Source: an uncultured Verrucomicrobiota bacterium
GTDB taxonomy: Bacteria; Verrucomicrobiota; Verrucomicrobiia; Opitutales; Seribacteraceae
NCBI GenBank assembly: GCA_902615835.1
Contig: CACMQL010000008.1
Coordinates: 1-60,645, forward strand
DNA length: 60,645 nt
Direction of reading: 5' to 3'
The notes beneath the pieces were generated by a model, which did not search any database, had not been told where the DNA came from, and saw nothing but the letters and a program-made list of their open reading frames with translations. Position 1 is the first letter of the stretch. Each line of letters begins with the position of its first letter. Below are positions 35,506-44,676 of this stretch, piece by piece. Position numbers and translations under genes: made by a program.

Positions 35506-37163
35506 AAAAATTCGCCTCTCTTTTTCATGATCTTGATTCCATGACCAAAACGAATGACCGTCTGGACCGTTTAGTTGTCTACTTTGAAAATGCATGTCCC
35601 GGGGATTCCATTTGGGTCTGTTGGTTCTTGGCGGGGAACCGAATTAAAGGGGCCATCAAAACCGGCGAGCTTCGGTCTTTTTTGTCGGAAAGAGTAAATC
35701 TGCCCCTCTGGCTGGTTGAAGAATGTCATGACCGGGTGGGTGATCTGGCAGAAACCGTTTCCCTGCTGGCTGGTTCCAATACCGTAAACAAACCAATCAG
35801 TCTTGACGAAACCATCCGAAAATTTCTTATGCCTTTACGGACCATGGATACCGAAGAGAGAAAAGAAACTCTTTACCGGGCATGGGATTATCTTGCCATG
35901 GATGAAATGTTGCCCTTTCACAAGCTCCTGACCGGCGGTTTTCGAATGGGTGTTTCCAAAGGCAATCTTTGCAAGGCTCTTGCCCGTGTGGGCAAGGTGG
36001 AGCCGGCGGTGATTGCCCAGAGGTTATCCGGCAGCTGGAATTGTGATAATCTGTCGTTGGAAGACATTCTTGACCCGTCCGATGAAGCAAAGGATCGAAT
36101 CAATCGTCCCTTTCCCTTTTGTCTCGCCTCTCCGCTTCAGGAAAAAGCGGAATCTCTTGGAAAGATTGAGGACTGGCAGGTTGAATGGAAATGGGATGGT
36201 ATCCGGGCCCAACTTTTGACCACAGTCGGGGGATCCGGTATGCTATGGTCGAGGGGGGAAGAGTCGATGGATGAATCTTTCCCCGAAGTGCTTGAATGTA
36301 TCCCTCATCTACCCCCGGGCTTGTGCATGGACGGAGAAATTCTTGCCTGGGGCAGGGAGGGATTGCGTTCGTTTTCCCGTTTGCAGAAGAGACTTGGACG
36401 CAAAAATCCCGGGCCATCCATTCAAAAAAAAGAGCCCGTCCGTTTTCAGGCTTATGACTTACTGCGCGTTCATGGTGAGGATTTACGTTCGATGCCCATG
36501 GAAAAAAGAAGAGCAAGGCTGGAAGATTTACTGAAAAAAGTACCGGATCATTTGCCTCTTGGTATATCCTCCCTGATCAAGGAAAAGAGCTGGGCGCAAC
36601 TTGAACTTCGCAGGGAGGAATCAAGAGACCGGGGAGTGGAGGGCTTCATGCTGAAAAAAAAGGATTCAAAGTATGAGAGCGGGCGGGTGAGAGGTTCCTG
36701 GTTTAAATGGAAGGTAGATCCTTTTTTGGCCGACATGGTGGTGGTGAGTGCCCAGCTTGGGCATGGAAAAAGAGCGAATCTTTATTCGGATTATTCATTG
36801 GCGGTTTGGGATGAGTCCGGCAAACTGGTCACGGTGGCCAAGGCATATTCAGGATTGAGTAATGACGAGATCGAAGAAGTCGACAAATTTGTGAGGAAAA
36901 ATATCACCGGTAAGTTTGGACCCGTTCGTGGGGTTACCCCCAGTCTGGTTTTTGAAATTGCCTTCGAGGGTGCCCAGTCATCAGGGAGGCATAAATCAGG
37001 GGTAGCTTTGCGATTTCCAAGAATTCAACGCTGGCGTAAGGATAAAAAAATCGAGGAAGCGGATACCCTTGAAGTGATCCGGGGATATGCCGGAATGAAT
37101 GATGAGGTCTGCAATGAGACGGGACCCAAGAGCGATGCGGATGGGAATTTGCTTCTTTTTTAG
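35502..37163 (+). CDS. ATP-dependent DNA ligase (exonuclease-associated type)
   Basis: A 553-residue ligase that seals nicks through an enzyme-AMP intermediate. The N-terminal DNA-binding domain (about 1-205) is followed by the nucleotidyltransferase motif WQVEWKWDGIRAQ (KxDG lysine), CMDGEILAW, FQAYDLLRVHGEDLR, GVEGFMLKKKDSKYESGR and SWFKWKVDP, then an OB-fold part ending ALRFPRIQRWRKDK. This is the form genomically linked with the beta-CASP exonuclease. It overlaps the exonuclease gene by 4 bp and ends 13 bp from the convergent photolyase. Confidence 0.93.
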   Translation: MKKFASLFHDLDSMTKTNDRLDRLVVYFENACPGDSIWVCWFLAGNRIKGAIKTGELRSFLSERVNLPLWLVEECHDRVGDLAETVSLLAGSNTVNKPISLDETIRKFLMPLRTMDTEERKETLYRAWDYLAMDEMLPFHKLLTGGFRMGVSKGNLCKALARVGKVEPAVIAQRLSGSWNCDNLSLEDILDPSDEAKDRINRPFPFCLASPLQEKAESLGKIEDWQVEWKWDGIRAQLLTTVGGSGMLWSRGEESMDESFPEVLECIPHLPPGLCMDGEILAWGREGLRSFSRLQKRLGRKNPGPSIQKKEPVRFQAYDLLRVHGEDLRSMPMEKRRARLEDLLKKVPDHLPLGISSLIKEKSWAQLELRREESRDRGVEGFMLKKKDSKYESGRVRGSWFKWKVDPFLADMVVVSAQLGHGKRANLYSDYSLAVWDESGKLVTVAKAYSGLSNDEIEEVDKFVRKNITGKFGPVRGVTPSLVFEIAFEGAQSSGRHKSGVALRFPRIQRWRKDKKIEEADTLEVIRGYAGMNDEVCNETGPKSDADGNLLLF

Positions 37164-37176
37164 AAAGGGGCAAAAC

Positions 37177-38739
37177 CTAGTTCAAACTGGCTTTGAATCG
37201 GGCTAAGTTTTCTTTGGCCGCCAATTTACGATCAACCATTGGTTCGGGGTAATCCTTACCGATTACACAACCGGCGTGCTCCTGTACCTCCCGCGGGGCC
37301 AAATGAGGTTCGTAAATGTATTTTACGGGAAAGTTTTTTAATTCCGGTACCCAGTGCCGGATGAATCCCGCATCCACCGCGTCCACATTGAGGCTCGATT
37401 TTCCGTCCGGACAGGGGTTGTAGAGCCGGAAATAAGGCATGGAAAAGGGAGCCACCCCGGATAACCATAACCAGTTTGCATTGTTGAGGGCCCAATCACT
37501 GTCCAAGAGCTTTTGTTCAAAGACATTGCGTCCTTCTTGCCAATGTTGCCAAAGTTGGCCGCGTGTTAGAAAACAGGACACCGCATGGCGCCCGAGGTGA
37601 TGCATCCATCCAGTCGAGTCTAATTGGCGCATTAACGCATCCAAAAGAGGGAATCCCGTTTGACCATCCTTCCAGGCTGACAATTTAGTATCGTCCTTTT
37701 CTCCCCATTTTATTTTCTTACACATGGTATTGTCCTGATCGGAATCCCAATTGGGTACCGACAAGGAGAGGAGATAAAACATTTCCCGAAAAAGAAGCTG
37801 TCCATGGAGTGATTCAGGCGGGCCCGAATGTGGGCCTTCTCGGTTGGCCCTCTCGACTTCCATCCACAACCGTTTTACGGATAAGGACCCCGTTGCAATG
37901 TATGGGGACAAACCCGTAGTACTCGGTTCCATAGGGTTTTCAGGCAAATTGGTGGAAGTTGTTTTGGGCTTTCTGAATGAATTGACGAAATCCTGCCTGG
38001 AGGAAACCTTGCGCTCGAGACGGGCAAGAGCCTCAGTTTCTCCGCCCCTGAAATAAAAATTTTCAGCAGTGGTTTTGAGGAATCCGAGATCGGAGAATTT
38101 ATTTTTCAAAGAATTTACTGAATGAACCTCGCCGGCAAAATGACTGGAGACTTTCTTCAGGGAGAAGCCTTCGGGGGAATTTTTTAGATTTGCTGGTTCA
38201 GCAAGTGGATGGGGGATTTTGTAGAAACCTTCAGCATCTCTGGGATACGTGAGAGCAAAAACTTTCTCAATATCCTTCATCGATTTTGGGTTCTTAAATC
38301 CTGGTTGCGAAAGGGTTTTATCAAGATCCAAGAGGGTATGGGTGGCTGGATGAAAATGGGATTGAATGCTGGAATCTTTTGTGAGAAGCTCCGAAATCTT
38401 GCGACCATGGGGTTCAGAGCAATAGTCCGAAGAAAGTAATTTGAGATGATCGCCAAGGATGGACTTCAAGGATTGGATCGCATCTTGAGGAGAACCCCAG
38501 AATATGATCAGGGAATTGTCAGACTTGGATTTAATCCGGGAATTTAAATCATCGAGATTTTCGCAGAGAAAACGCAAACGGTTGTTACCGTATTTTTCAA
38601 ATTGAACACCGAATATCTCCGGATCCAAAATAAAAATCGGTAGCATGGATGTGATCTGATCATCGTTGATGATTTCGCACAGAGCGGGATTGTCATGGAG
38701 TCGAAGACATTTGCGGAACCAAACTATGGCGGAGCTCAT
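37177..38739 (-). CDS. Cryptochrome/photolyase, eukaryotic (6-4)/animal-CRY-like
   Basis: A 520-residue flavoprotein. The N-terminal antenna domain starts IVWFRKCLRLHDNPAL. The FAD domain has LSPYIATGSLSV, LHGQLLFREMFYLLS, KIKWGE, WKDGQTGFPLLDALMRQL, WMHHLGRHAVSCFLTRG and LLDSDWALNNANWLWLSG. These, especially the HHLxRHAVxCFLTRG segment and the WALNxxNWLWLS segment, match eukaryotic (6-4) photolyases and animal cryptochromes better than bacterial CPD enzymes. His381 and His385 correspond to the two histidines required for (6-4) repair. It follows the CPD photolyase gene by 42 bp. DNA repair is more likely than signalling, but both are possible. Confidence 0.85.
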   Translation of the reverse strand: MSSAIVWFRKCLRLHDNPALCEIINDDQITSMLPIFILDPEIFGVQFEKYGNNRLRFLCENLDDLNSRIKSKSDNSLIIFWGSPQDAIQSLKSILGDHLKLLSSDYCSEPHGRKISELLTKDSSIQSHFHPATHTLLDLDKTLSQPGFKNPKSMKDIEKVFALTYPRDAEGFYKIPHPLAEPANLKNSPEGFSLKKVSSHFAGEVHSVNSLKNKFSDLGFLKTTAENFYFRGGETEALARLERKVSSRQDFVNSFRKPKTTSTNLPENPMEPSTTGLSPYIATGSLSVKRLWMEVERANREGPHSGPPESLHGQLLFREMFYLLSLSVPNWDSDQDNTMCKKIKWGEKDDTKLSAWKDGQTGFPLLDALMRQLDSTGWMHHLGRHAVSCFLTRGQLWQHWQEGRNVFEQKLLDSDWALNNANWLWLSGVAPFSMPYFRLYNPCPDGKSSLNVDAVDAGFIRHWVPELKNFPVKYIYEPHLAPREVQEHAGCVIGKDYPEPMVDRKLAAKENLARFKASLN

Positions 38740-38781
38740 GGTGGTTGAAGAAATTCGGAAAGGGGTAAGAAAGTTAGAGGG

Positions 38782-40233
38782 CTACGCAGTCTTAAGGGTG
38801 GCCAGGGCAGCCAGGGCACGGGCCCGCCCCTCAGAATGGTCGATGCAGGGTTCCGGGTAATTGCCTCCCAAATCAACCCCGTTCTCTTCGAGCATGGAAG
38901 CGGGAGCTTCCCAGGGTTTAAAAACATATTTGGAGGGAAGATTTTCAAGTGGAGGAATCCATCTTTTGGCATATGCTCCACGGGCATCGAATTTTTCGCC
39001 CTGAGTAATGGGATTAAAAATACGAAAATAGGGAGCGGCATCTGCACCGCATCCGGCTGCCCACTGCCAGCCCTGGGTATTGCTGGCGAGGTCGGCATCG
39101 ACCAAGGTGTCCCAGAACCAGCGGGCACCTTCCGTCCATGAAATTAAGAGATGTTTTACCAAAAAGGATGCAACCACCATCCGCACCCGGTTGTGCATCC
39201 AACCGGTTTCGTAGAGTTGACGCATGCCGGCATCGACCATCGGGTATCCGGTGTTGCCAAGTTGCCACCGCTCAAGGTTGGTCTGGTCGTCAAGCCAGGG
39301 AAAGGCTGCATACTTGGGGCGTAAAGGCTGGTCAGGGATTGATGGATAATGATAAAGCAAATGATATGAAAATTCACGCCATCCGATCTCGACCAGAAAT
39401 TTATTTTCCCCACGATGACTACCCTGATTGTCTGCCTGAAGGACACTTTGACAGATTTGACGCGGGCTGATCAGACCCCAGGCGAGATATGGGGAGAGCC
39501 TGGAAGTGCCGTCGACGGAGGGATTATTTCGTCGGGTCGAGTACGAATGAGTAACTTCATTCACGGTTCTTTCCAGCTGGGCATGGGCAGCGGATTCGGA
39601 GACCGTCCAATGATCTTCCAGTTTTTGATGCCAACCGTAAGCCGGTAATAGATTGAGATCATCGAGGGATAGTTTTGGGGTAGGCGAAGAATTAAAACGC
39701 AAAATGGTTGGGTCGTAGTCGACCGGTTGCCTGTAGATGATGGGACGGGACTTTCTCCAGTAAGGAGTGAATACCTGAAAGGGGTTTCCAGATCCGTTCT
39801 TGGTCTCCCAGGGTTCCTGGAGCAGGGAGGCATTGAAAGATTCGGCGTCAATTCCCGCCCGATCCAGGGCATCTTCAACTTTCTCCTGAGTGGATAAGCC
39901 GGGCGGATCATAAGTCCTTCCGTAGAACACCTTTTCTGCACCATGATCCTTGGCAATTTGTGGAATCAGTTCGCCCGCTTTTCCCATCGCGATAATGAGC
40001 TCACCACCTAATTTGCGGATGTCCGTACCGAGGCTTTTCAAGGCGTGGTGAATCCACCATCGGGAGGCGGAACCAGGACTCCATTGGCCCCCTTCCTCCG
40101 GATTCCAGATAAAAACAGGTAAAATCTTATAGCCTCCTGAAACCGCGGCGTGCAGGGACGGGTTGTCCATCAGGCGAAGATCCTTGCGGAACCAAACGAC
40201 AGCAGTAGACCCGGAGGAATTTTCTGCAATCAT
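38782..40233 (-). CDS. phrB: Deoxyribodipyrimidine photolyase, class I CPD type
   Basis: A 483-residue enzyme that repairs cyclobutane pyrimidine dimers with blue light. TAVVWFRKDLRLMDNPSL opens the antenna domain; SRLSPYLAWGLISPRQI, WREFSYHLLYHYP, GNTGYPMVDAGMRQL, GWMHNRVRMVVASFLVK, and DADLASNTQGWQWAAG (FAD and substrate loop) followed by RIFNP are typical of class I. Its start overlaps the stop of the SDR gene (ATGA), so the two are coupled; the (6-4)-like gene follows. Confidence 0.93.
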   Translation of the reverse strand: MIAENSSGSTAVVWFRKDLRLMDNPSLHAAVSGGYKILPVFIWNPEEGGQWSPGSASRWWIHHALKSLGTDIRKLGGELIIAMGKAGELIPQIAKDHGAEKVFYGRTYDPPGLSTQEKVEDALDRAGIDAESFNASLLQEPWETKNGSGNPFQVFTPYWRKSRPIIYRQPVDYDPTILRFNSSPTPKLSLDDLNLLPAYGWHQKLEDHWTVSESAAHAQLERTVNEVTHSYSTRRNNPSVDGTSRLSPYLAWGLISPRQICQSVLQADNQGSHRGENKFLVEIGWREFSYHLLYHYPSIPDQPLRPKYAAFPWLDDQTNLERWQLGNTGYPMVDAGMRQLYETGWMHNRVRMVVASFLVKHLLISWTEGARWFWDTLVDADLASNTQGWQWAAGCGADAAPYFRIFNPITQGEKFDARGAYAKRWIPPLENLPSKYVFKPWEAPASMLEENGVDLGGNYPEPCIDHSEGRARALAALATLKTA

Positions 40234-40943
40234 GGATTCAACCGCAACATGGAGAGTCCGGCATCCACCTTGAGAATCTGTCCGGTGATGGATGTGGCTG
40301 CATCGGAATGAAGGAAGGCAAGGGTGGATGCGATCTCTTCCACTTCAGGGATTTTCTTTAAGGGATGCCTGCCTTCGATCATGGGCAGCATTTTTTCTCC
40401 GCCCACCATCGCGGTTCCCATTTCTGTGGGAGTCAGGGTAGGGGCCACCACATTCACCCTTACCTTGGGTGCAAGATCAGCGGCCAATGCGATCGCAAAC
40501 CCTTCCAATGCCGATTTGGCTGCGGAGATGGCACAGTGGTTGGGCAGGCCGGTGCGGGCAGCCACTGATGAGAGCAGGGCAATTGATCCATCCAAACGGG
40601 GCAACAAGGCTTGAATCGCGGTGAAGGCATCAAGCACACTGGTTTGATAAGCTTCCAGCATTTGTTCCGTTTTGAGGCGTTTGATCGGACCAAGAATGAC
40701 TTTACCCGGGCAGAAGGTCAGGGCATGAAGGGTTTCAGGCAGGGAGTTGAGATAGCTCGCCGGGTCGGTGGCACTGGCGGTGATCCACTGACACGACTCG
40801 GGTTTATTTTCGGGAATGCTTCTTGAAAGAGCGTAGACCTGGTGACCTGCTTGAACTGATAAATCCACCAGTGCACGGCCGATCCCGCGGGAGGCCCCAA
40901 TGATCAGGTGGTTGGTGGTATTTGATTTACTGGTTGAATCCAC
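40230..40943 (-). CDS. Atypical short-chain dehydrogenase lacking the catalytic tyrosine
   Basis: A 237-residue SDR fold. The nucleotide motif is IIGASRGIG (14-22), followed by LSSVAARTGLP with the active-site Ser126 and then HCAISAAKSALEGFA. The Lys143 of YxxxK is present, but the Tyr position is Ile139. VRVNVVAPTLTPTEMG closes the domain. Related SDR proteins in photolyase clusters also lack this Tyr, so the loss seems a subfamily trait rather than decay. It is the first gene of a three-gene operon with two photolyases and is divergent from umuDC. A role as a cofactor-binding or flavin-related protein is an inference. Confidence 0.88.
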   Translation of the reverse strand: MDSTSKSNTTNHLIIGASRGIGRALVDLSVQAGHQVYALSRSIPENKPESCQWITASATDPASYLNSLPETLHALTFCPGKVILGPIKRLKTEQMLEAYQTSVLDAFTAIQALLPRLDGSIALLSSVAARTGLPNHCAISAAKSALEGFAIALAADLAPKVRVNVVAPTLTPTEMGTAMVGGEKMLPMIEGRHPLKKIPEVEEIASTLAFLHSDAATSITGQILKVDAGLSMLRLNP

Positions 40944-41005
40944 ATTGATAGATCGTAGAATTCTTCAGATTAGATCAAGTTATTACTTTATCCTTCTCTT
41001 GCCTT

Positions 41006-41032
41006 TTTTGAATAATGTAACAACATTCAAAA
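41006..41032 (+). promoter_or_regulatory. Nested dyad upstream of umuD, candidate SOS operator
   Basis: TTTTGAAT (41006-41013) and ATTCAAAA (41025-41032) are perfect inverted arms, and inside them AATGT-4 bp-ACATT (41014-41027) forms a second dyad. The element ends five bases before the umuD ATG, where a repressor would block initiation. It differs from the E. coli LexA box. Confidence 0.5.
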
Positions 41033-41036
41033 GGTC

Positions 41037-41555
41037 ATGATGAACCGCGGAGGAAAAAGAATGGGTGCCGGTCGCCCCAAGGGTACCAATCACTACGGAG
41101 AGCCCACCAAACCGGTGCGTATTCCCGTGAGTAAAATTGATCGCGTGCTTCGCTTTGTCCGCGAGCGTGAAGATGGGATTCCCCTCTATGGAAATGAAGT
41201 GCCCGCCGGATTTCCCTCACCGGCTGATGATTATGCCGAAGGGGTTCTTGATTTGAATGCTCATCTCGTACGCGAACCCACCGCCACTTTTTTTGTGCGA
41301 GCCCGGGGGGATTCAATGATTGGGGCGGGGATTCATGATGGTGATCTGCTGGTGGTTGACCGCAGCCTGGAAGCCACCAATGGCAAGGTGGTGATTGTTT
41401 CAATTAACGGAGAGCTAACCGTAAAAAGGCTCCGCCAAGCCAAAGGCCGAACCTGGCTTATACCCGAAAACCCCGACTACCCCCCCATAGATTTTCAGGA
41501 ACAGGATGATACCCATTTATGGGGAGTGGTCACGAATGTGGTCCACTCCCTGTGA
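41037..41555 (+). CDS. umuD: UmuD-like SOS mutagenesis protein (LexA-type S24 peptidase)
   Basis: A 172-residue protein that is self-cleaved to activate translesion polymerase V. The cleavage site is probably Ala57-Gly58 in VPAGFPSP; the catalytic dyad is Ser93 ([12 protein letters not shown]) and Lys130 (GELTVKRL), spaced 37 residues as in E. coli UmuD. The N-terminus carries a [12 protein letters not shown] segment like an AT-hook, making it about 30 residues longer than E. coli UmuD. AAAGG precedes the ATG. The stop overlaps the likely umuC GTG start (GTGA). Confidence 0.93.
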   Translation: MMNRGGKRMGAGRPKGTNHYGEPTKPVRIPVSKIDRVLRFVREREDGIPLYGNEVPAGFPSPADDYAEGVLDLNAHLVREPTATFFVRARGDSMIGAGIHDGDLLVVDRSLEATNGKVVIVSINGELTVKRLRQAKGRTWLIPENPDYPPIDFQEQDDTHLWGVVTNVVHSL

Positions 41556-42793
41556 TTGCTCTGGCGGACTGCAATAATTTTTATGTTTCCTGCGAGCGGG
41601 TTTTCCGGCCCTCGCTGGAAAAACGCCCGGTGATTGTACTTTCGAATAACGACGGTTGTGCAGTTGCCCGTTCGAATGAAGCCAAGGCCATTGGCATTCC
41701 CATGGGTGCCCCGTATCATCAGATTCGGAAACTTTGTGAAGGAAATGGCGTAGTCGTCCTGTCTTCGAATTACGAGCTCTACGGGGATATGTCGAGCCGG
41801 GTGGTCTCGGTGCTTGCCCATTTTGCCCCGGAACTGGAAGTTTATTCGATTGATGAGTCTTTTCTTGATTTAACCGGCGTACCGAATCCACTCCGGCTGA
41901 GTATACAGATGCGTGATCAGGTCAAACAGTGGACCGGCATCCCGATATCGGTGGGACTGGGGTCCACCAAGACCCTGGCCAAGGCGGCCAATCGTCTAGC
42001 CAAAAAGCAGGGAATCGGTTGTCAGCTTGTTGCAAAAGATGACCGCGAGGCATTGGAACGGATTGCGATTGAGGATGTCTGGGGAATCGGGCGAAGATTG
42101 AGTGTTCGTTTGCGGCGAATCGGCCTCCTCAATGCCTGGCAGTTTGCCCGGGCTCCTTCGCCCTCCATTCGGGCAATTGGGGGGGTGACTTTGGAGCGTA
42201 CACAGCGTGAACTGGGGGGAATATCCTGCCTGGAAATGGAGGAGATTTCGCCCCCCCGCAAGAATACCTGTTCCTCCCGCTCCTTTGGCAAACCAGTCAT
42301 GGAACTGGAAGAACTCGAAGAAGCCGTGGCCAACTATGCTATCCGAGCCACCCGGAAGGTCCGTTCGGAAGGCTCACTTGCTTCCGGTTTACAGGTGTTC
42401 ATCATGACCAACCGTTTTCGGGAAGATCAGCCCCAATATTCCAATTCGCGGGTTCTCGGTCTTGATGAGCCAACCGATGATCCCATCCGGATCGTTCAAA
42501 ATGCCAAAAAGATGCTGCGGGATATGTACCGTTCCGGATATGCCTACAAAAAAGCGGGGGTGATTCTGCTGGATCTGGTTTCATCGGCTTCCCGTCAGGG
42601 TTTACTTTTCGAAGAGCATGGCAGTCCGCGTCGTCAGGATTTTGTCAATGCGGTGGAAGAAGCCGCGTCCCGCTATGGTGGGGGTGGAGCCTTTTGGGGA
42701 GGTCAGGGGATTGGCAAACAGTGGCGAATGCGCCGGGAAATGCGTACCCCCCGCTACACCACCCATTGGGATGACCTCCCATTAGTTAGATAA
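41552..42793 (+). CDS. umuC: UmuC, Y-family DNA polymerase V catalytic subunit
   Basis: A 413-residue error-prone polymerase that copies past lesions with UmuD'. [17 protein letters not shown] has the first catalytic Asp, [24 protein letters not shown] follows, and [10 protein letters not shown] has the second acidic pair; [17 protein letters not shown] is the helix-hairpin-helix. The C-terminal end (about 360-413) carries DUF4113-like sequence ([23 protein letters not shown]-like [12 protein letters not shown]). The GTG at 41552 overlaps umuD; an ATG at 41519 would add 11 residues in frame. Regulated with umuD, probably by damage. Confidence 0.93.
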   Translation: MIALADCNNFYVSCERVFRPSLEKRPVIVLSNNDGCAVARSNEAKAIGIPMGAPYHQIRKLCEGNGVVVLSSNYELYGDMSSRVVSVLAHFAPELEVYSIDESFLDLTGVPNPLRLSIQMRDQVKQWTGIPISVGLGSTKTLAKAANRLAKKQGIGCQLVAKDDREALERIAIEDVWGIGRRLSVRLRRIGLLNAWQFARAPSPSIRAIGGVTLERTQRELGGISCLEMEEISPPRKNTCSSRSFGKPVMELEELEEAVANYAIRATRKVRSEGSLASGLQVFIMTNRFREDQPQYSNSRVLGLDEPTDDPIRIVQNAKKMLRDMYRSGYAYKKAGVILLDLVSSASRQGLLFEEHGSPRRQDFVNAVEEAASRYGGGGAFWGGQGIGKQWRMRREMRTPRYTTHWDDLPLVR

Positions 42794-42808
42794 GTGAAAG
42801 TTTTTTTC

Positions 42809-44143
42809 CTATTTGCCGAAGTCAAAACAGGCAATTTGCTCGCCGTTACGGGCCAGCAGGTAGCCATTGACAAAGGCGGGTCCGTTCCAGCAACGGGCAT
42901 TGCCAAGGAGTTGACGGGAGGAAACTTCGCGGAATTTTTCCGGGGATGCATCGATCACTGAAAGCACGCCGGAATGTCCAAGAATCAATAGTTTTTGATC
43001 AAGCAGCAGGATTCTTCCATAGCTGTACTTCTTTCCCCGCCACATCAATTTACCCGTTTTCGCTTCCAAACAAACCAGTAGATTTTCACTGAATCCGTAA
43101 ATATACCCATTCTTGAACACGGGGTTGGAAAATTTGGCCTTTAAGTTTTTGGATGTCCAAGAGGATTCGACGCGATACTTTACACTGCCTGGTTCGCGGG
43201 CGACAATAAAACATTCCGCCCCTTTCCCATAACCAGCAGCGAGCACGAAGGAATTGGATGAGACCGGAATAGGCTGTGCGATCTGTACATTGTTTATGAA
43301 AATCTTCCAAGGTTTTTCCCAAAGGGTTTTACCGTTTCTGGGATCCAGGGAAACGATCTTTCCCACAACGGAGACGAGCAAATGGTCTTCGCCAAGGAGG
43401 CGGAGGATTTCCGGGGATAGGTAGACACCCTTACCGACCAGTTGAGATTTCCAGAGTTGTTTTCCCGTTTCAATTGAATATGCCCTTGCCGCTGCCGATT
43501 CACCACCCAAACTTAGGATGATCATATTATTCCAAATCAGCGGAGAGATGGAAAGACCCCATTCAGGAAATTCATAATCATCGGGGATAACAGGAATATT
43601 CCATTCCACTTTCCCCGTGTTTGCATCCACACGGCATAACCGACCGCTGGTAAAAAGGGCATAGATTTTCCCCTTGTACAATGTGGGGGTTGACCGCGGA
43701 CCCGTACCGCTAAACATATCATGCCATTTTGTGTTTTCTGCCACCCTCCAAACTTGCGTACCATCCTCTAAACTTCTGGCAGTCAACAGTTCTTGTCCCT
43801 GCTCCTGCTCCATGGTGACCACGAGTTTCCCGGAGGTTACGATCGAGGAATGCCCAAGTCCGCAGGTGGTGGACCATCTTTCCTTTGCTGGTTTGGTCCA
43901 ATCGATGGAAATGGTTTGAGCTGGAATGTGACCATTTCTTTTTGGCCCGCGGAATTGATTCCAGTTGGCGGATAGGTCCCGCAATGGTGGTCTGTAAAAA
44001 TCGCGTGGTGGATCCTCACTCCTTGGATTGCTACTGGATAAGTCCAAGTGGGGTATCATTCCACCTCGCCATTCCATACTTATGCATCCGCTAAGCAGAA
44101 GCAGGGCAAGTGATGGGAAAAGAAATTTACGAAATTTTTTTAT
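42809..44143 (-). CDS. PQQ-like beta-propeller lipoprotein, apparent AUA start
   Basis: A PQQ/WD40-like propeller of about 444 residues. Repeats such as ARSLEDGTQVW, VDANTGKVEWNIP, SIETGKQLWKSQ, LDPRNGKTLWEK and LEAKTGKLMW define the blades; NWNQFRGPKRNG is the usual opening of this family in PVC bacteria. The first ATG (44077) would omit the export signal. In frame upstream, codons from ATA at 44143 encode KKFRKFLFPSLALLLLSGC, a complete lipoprotein signal with lipobox LSGC, and that ATA overlaps the glutathione peroxidase stop as ATAA. The likely start is therefore AUA (or a mutated ATG). The role is unknown; probably an envelope assembly or binding protein. Confidence 0.8.
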   Translation of the reverse strand: MKKFRKFLFPSLALLLLSGCISMEWRGGMIPHLDLSSSNPRSEDPPRDFYRPPLRDLSANWNQFRGPKRNGHIPAQTISIDWTKPAKERWSTTCGLGHSSIVTSGKLVVTMEQEQGQELLTARSLEDGTQVWRVAENTKWHDMFSGTGPRSTPTLYKGKIYALFTSGRLCRVDANTGKVEWNIPVIPDDYEFPEWGLSISPLIWNNMIILSLGGESAAARAYSIETGKQLWKSQLVGKGVYLSPEILRLLGEDHLLVSVVGKIVSLDPRNGKTLWEKPWKIFINNVQIAQPIPVSSNSFVLAAGYGKGAECFIVAREPGSVKYRVESSWTSKNLKAKFSNPVFKNGYIYGFSENLLVCLEAKTGKLMWRGKKYSYGRILLLDQKLLILGHSGVLSVIDASPEKFREVSSRQLLGNARCWNGPAFVNGYLLARNGEQIACFDFGK

Positions 44144-44676
44144 CCCTGGAGAGCTTCTTCGATTGCCTTGATTAACTTTCTGGAAGTCGGAGAGGTCATG
44201 CTGCCAAAACGGTCAATGGGATTGCCGTCCTTACCCACAAGGATTTTTCCAAAATTCCATTTAACATTTCCCTTGAGTGGTCCGTTCTCACCAATGATGT
44301 CTTTGTAGATTGGATGGCGATTTGGTCCGTTCACATTGATCTTGGAATACATGGGGAAGCTGACACCGTACTTAGTGGAGCAAAATTCCTTGATTTCAGA
44401 TTCGGAACCTGGTTCCTGTCCTCCAAACTGGTTGCAGGGAAAACCGCAAACAACCAAGCCTTGGTCCTTGTATTTATCGTATAGTTCCTCAAGTCCCTTG
44501 TATTGACGGGTAAACCCGCAACGGGAAGCGACATTTACCATTAGAATGACTTTACCCTTATGCTCGGCAAGAGTGGTGGATTCTCCGTCAATTGATTTCA
44601 GGTCGTGGTCGTAAATGGATTTTGCGGTGGCTGTCATAATGATTGCAAGATTAAGAAGAAAAATAAGTGTCTTCAT
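44140..44676 (-). CDS. Glutathione peroxidase (Cys type), exported
   Basis: A 178-residue thiol peroxidase that reduces hydroperoxides. A signal peptide (about 1-18) suggests a periplasmic location. NVASRCGFTRQYKGLEELY holds the peroxidatic Cys, VVCGFPCNQFGGQEPG the Gln and the possible resolving Cys, and VKWNFGKILVGKDG the Trp. Such enzymes often use thioredoxin rather than glutathione. It overlaps the SOUL gene upstream by 4 bp (ATGA) and the lipoprotein gene downstream (ATAA), giving a three-gene operon. Confidence 0.93.
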   Translation of the reverse strand: MKTLIFLLNLAIIMTATAKSIYDHDLKSIDGESTTLAEHKGKVILMVNVASRCGFTRQYKGLEELYDKYKDQGLVVCGFPCNQFGGQEPGSESEIKEFCSTKYGVSFPMYSKINVNGPNRHPIYKDIIGENGPLKGNVKWNFGKILVGKDGNPIDRFGSMTSPTSRKLIKAIEEALQG

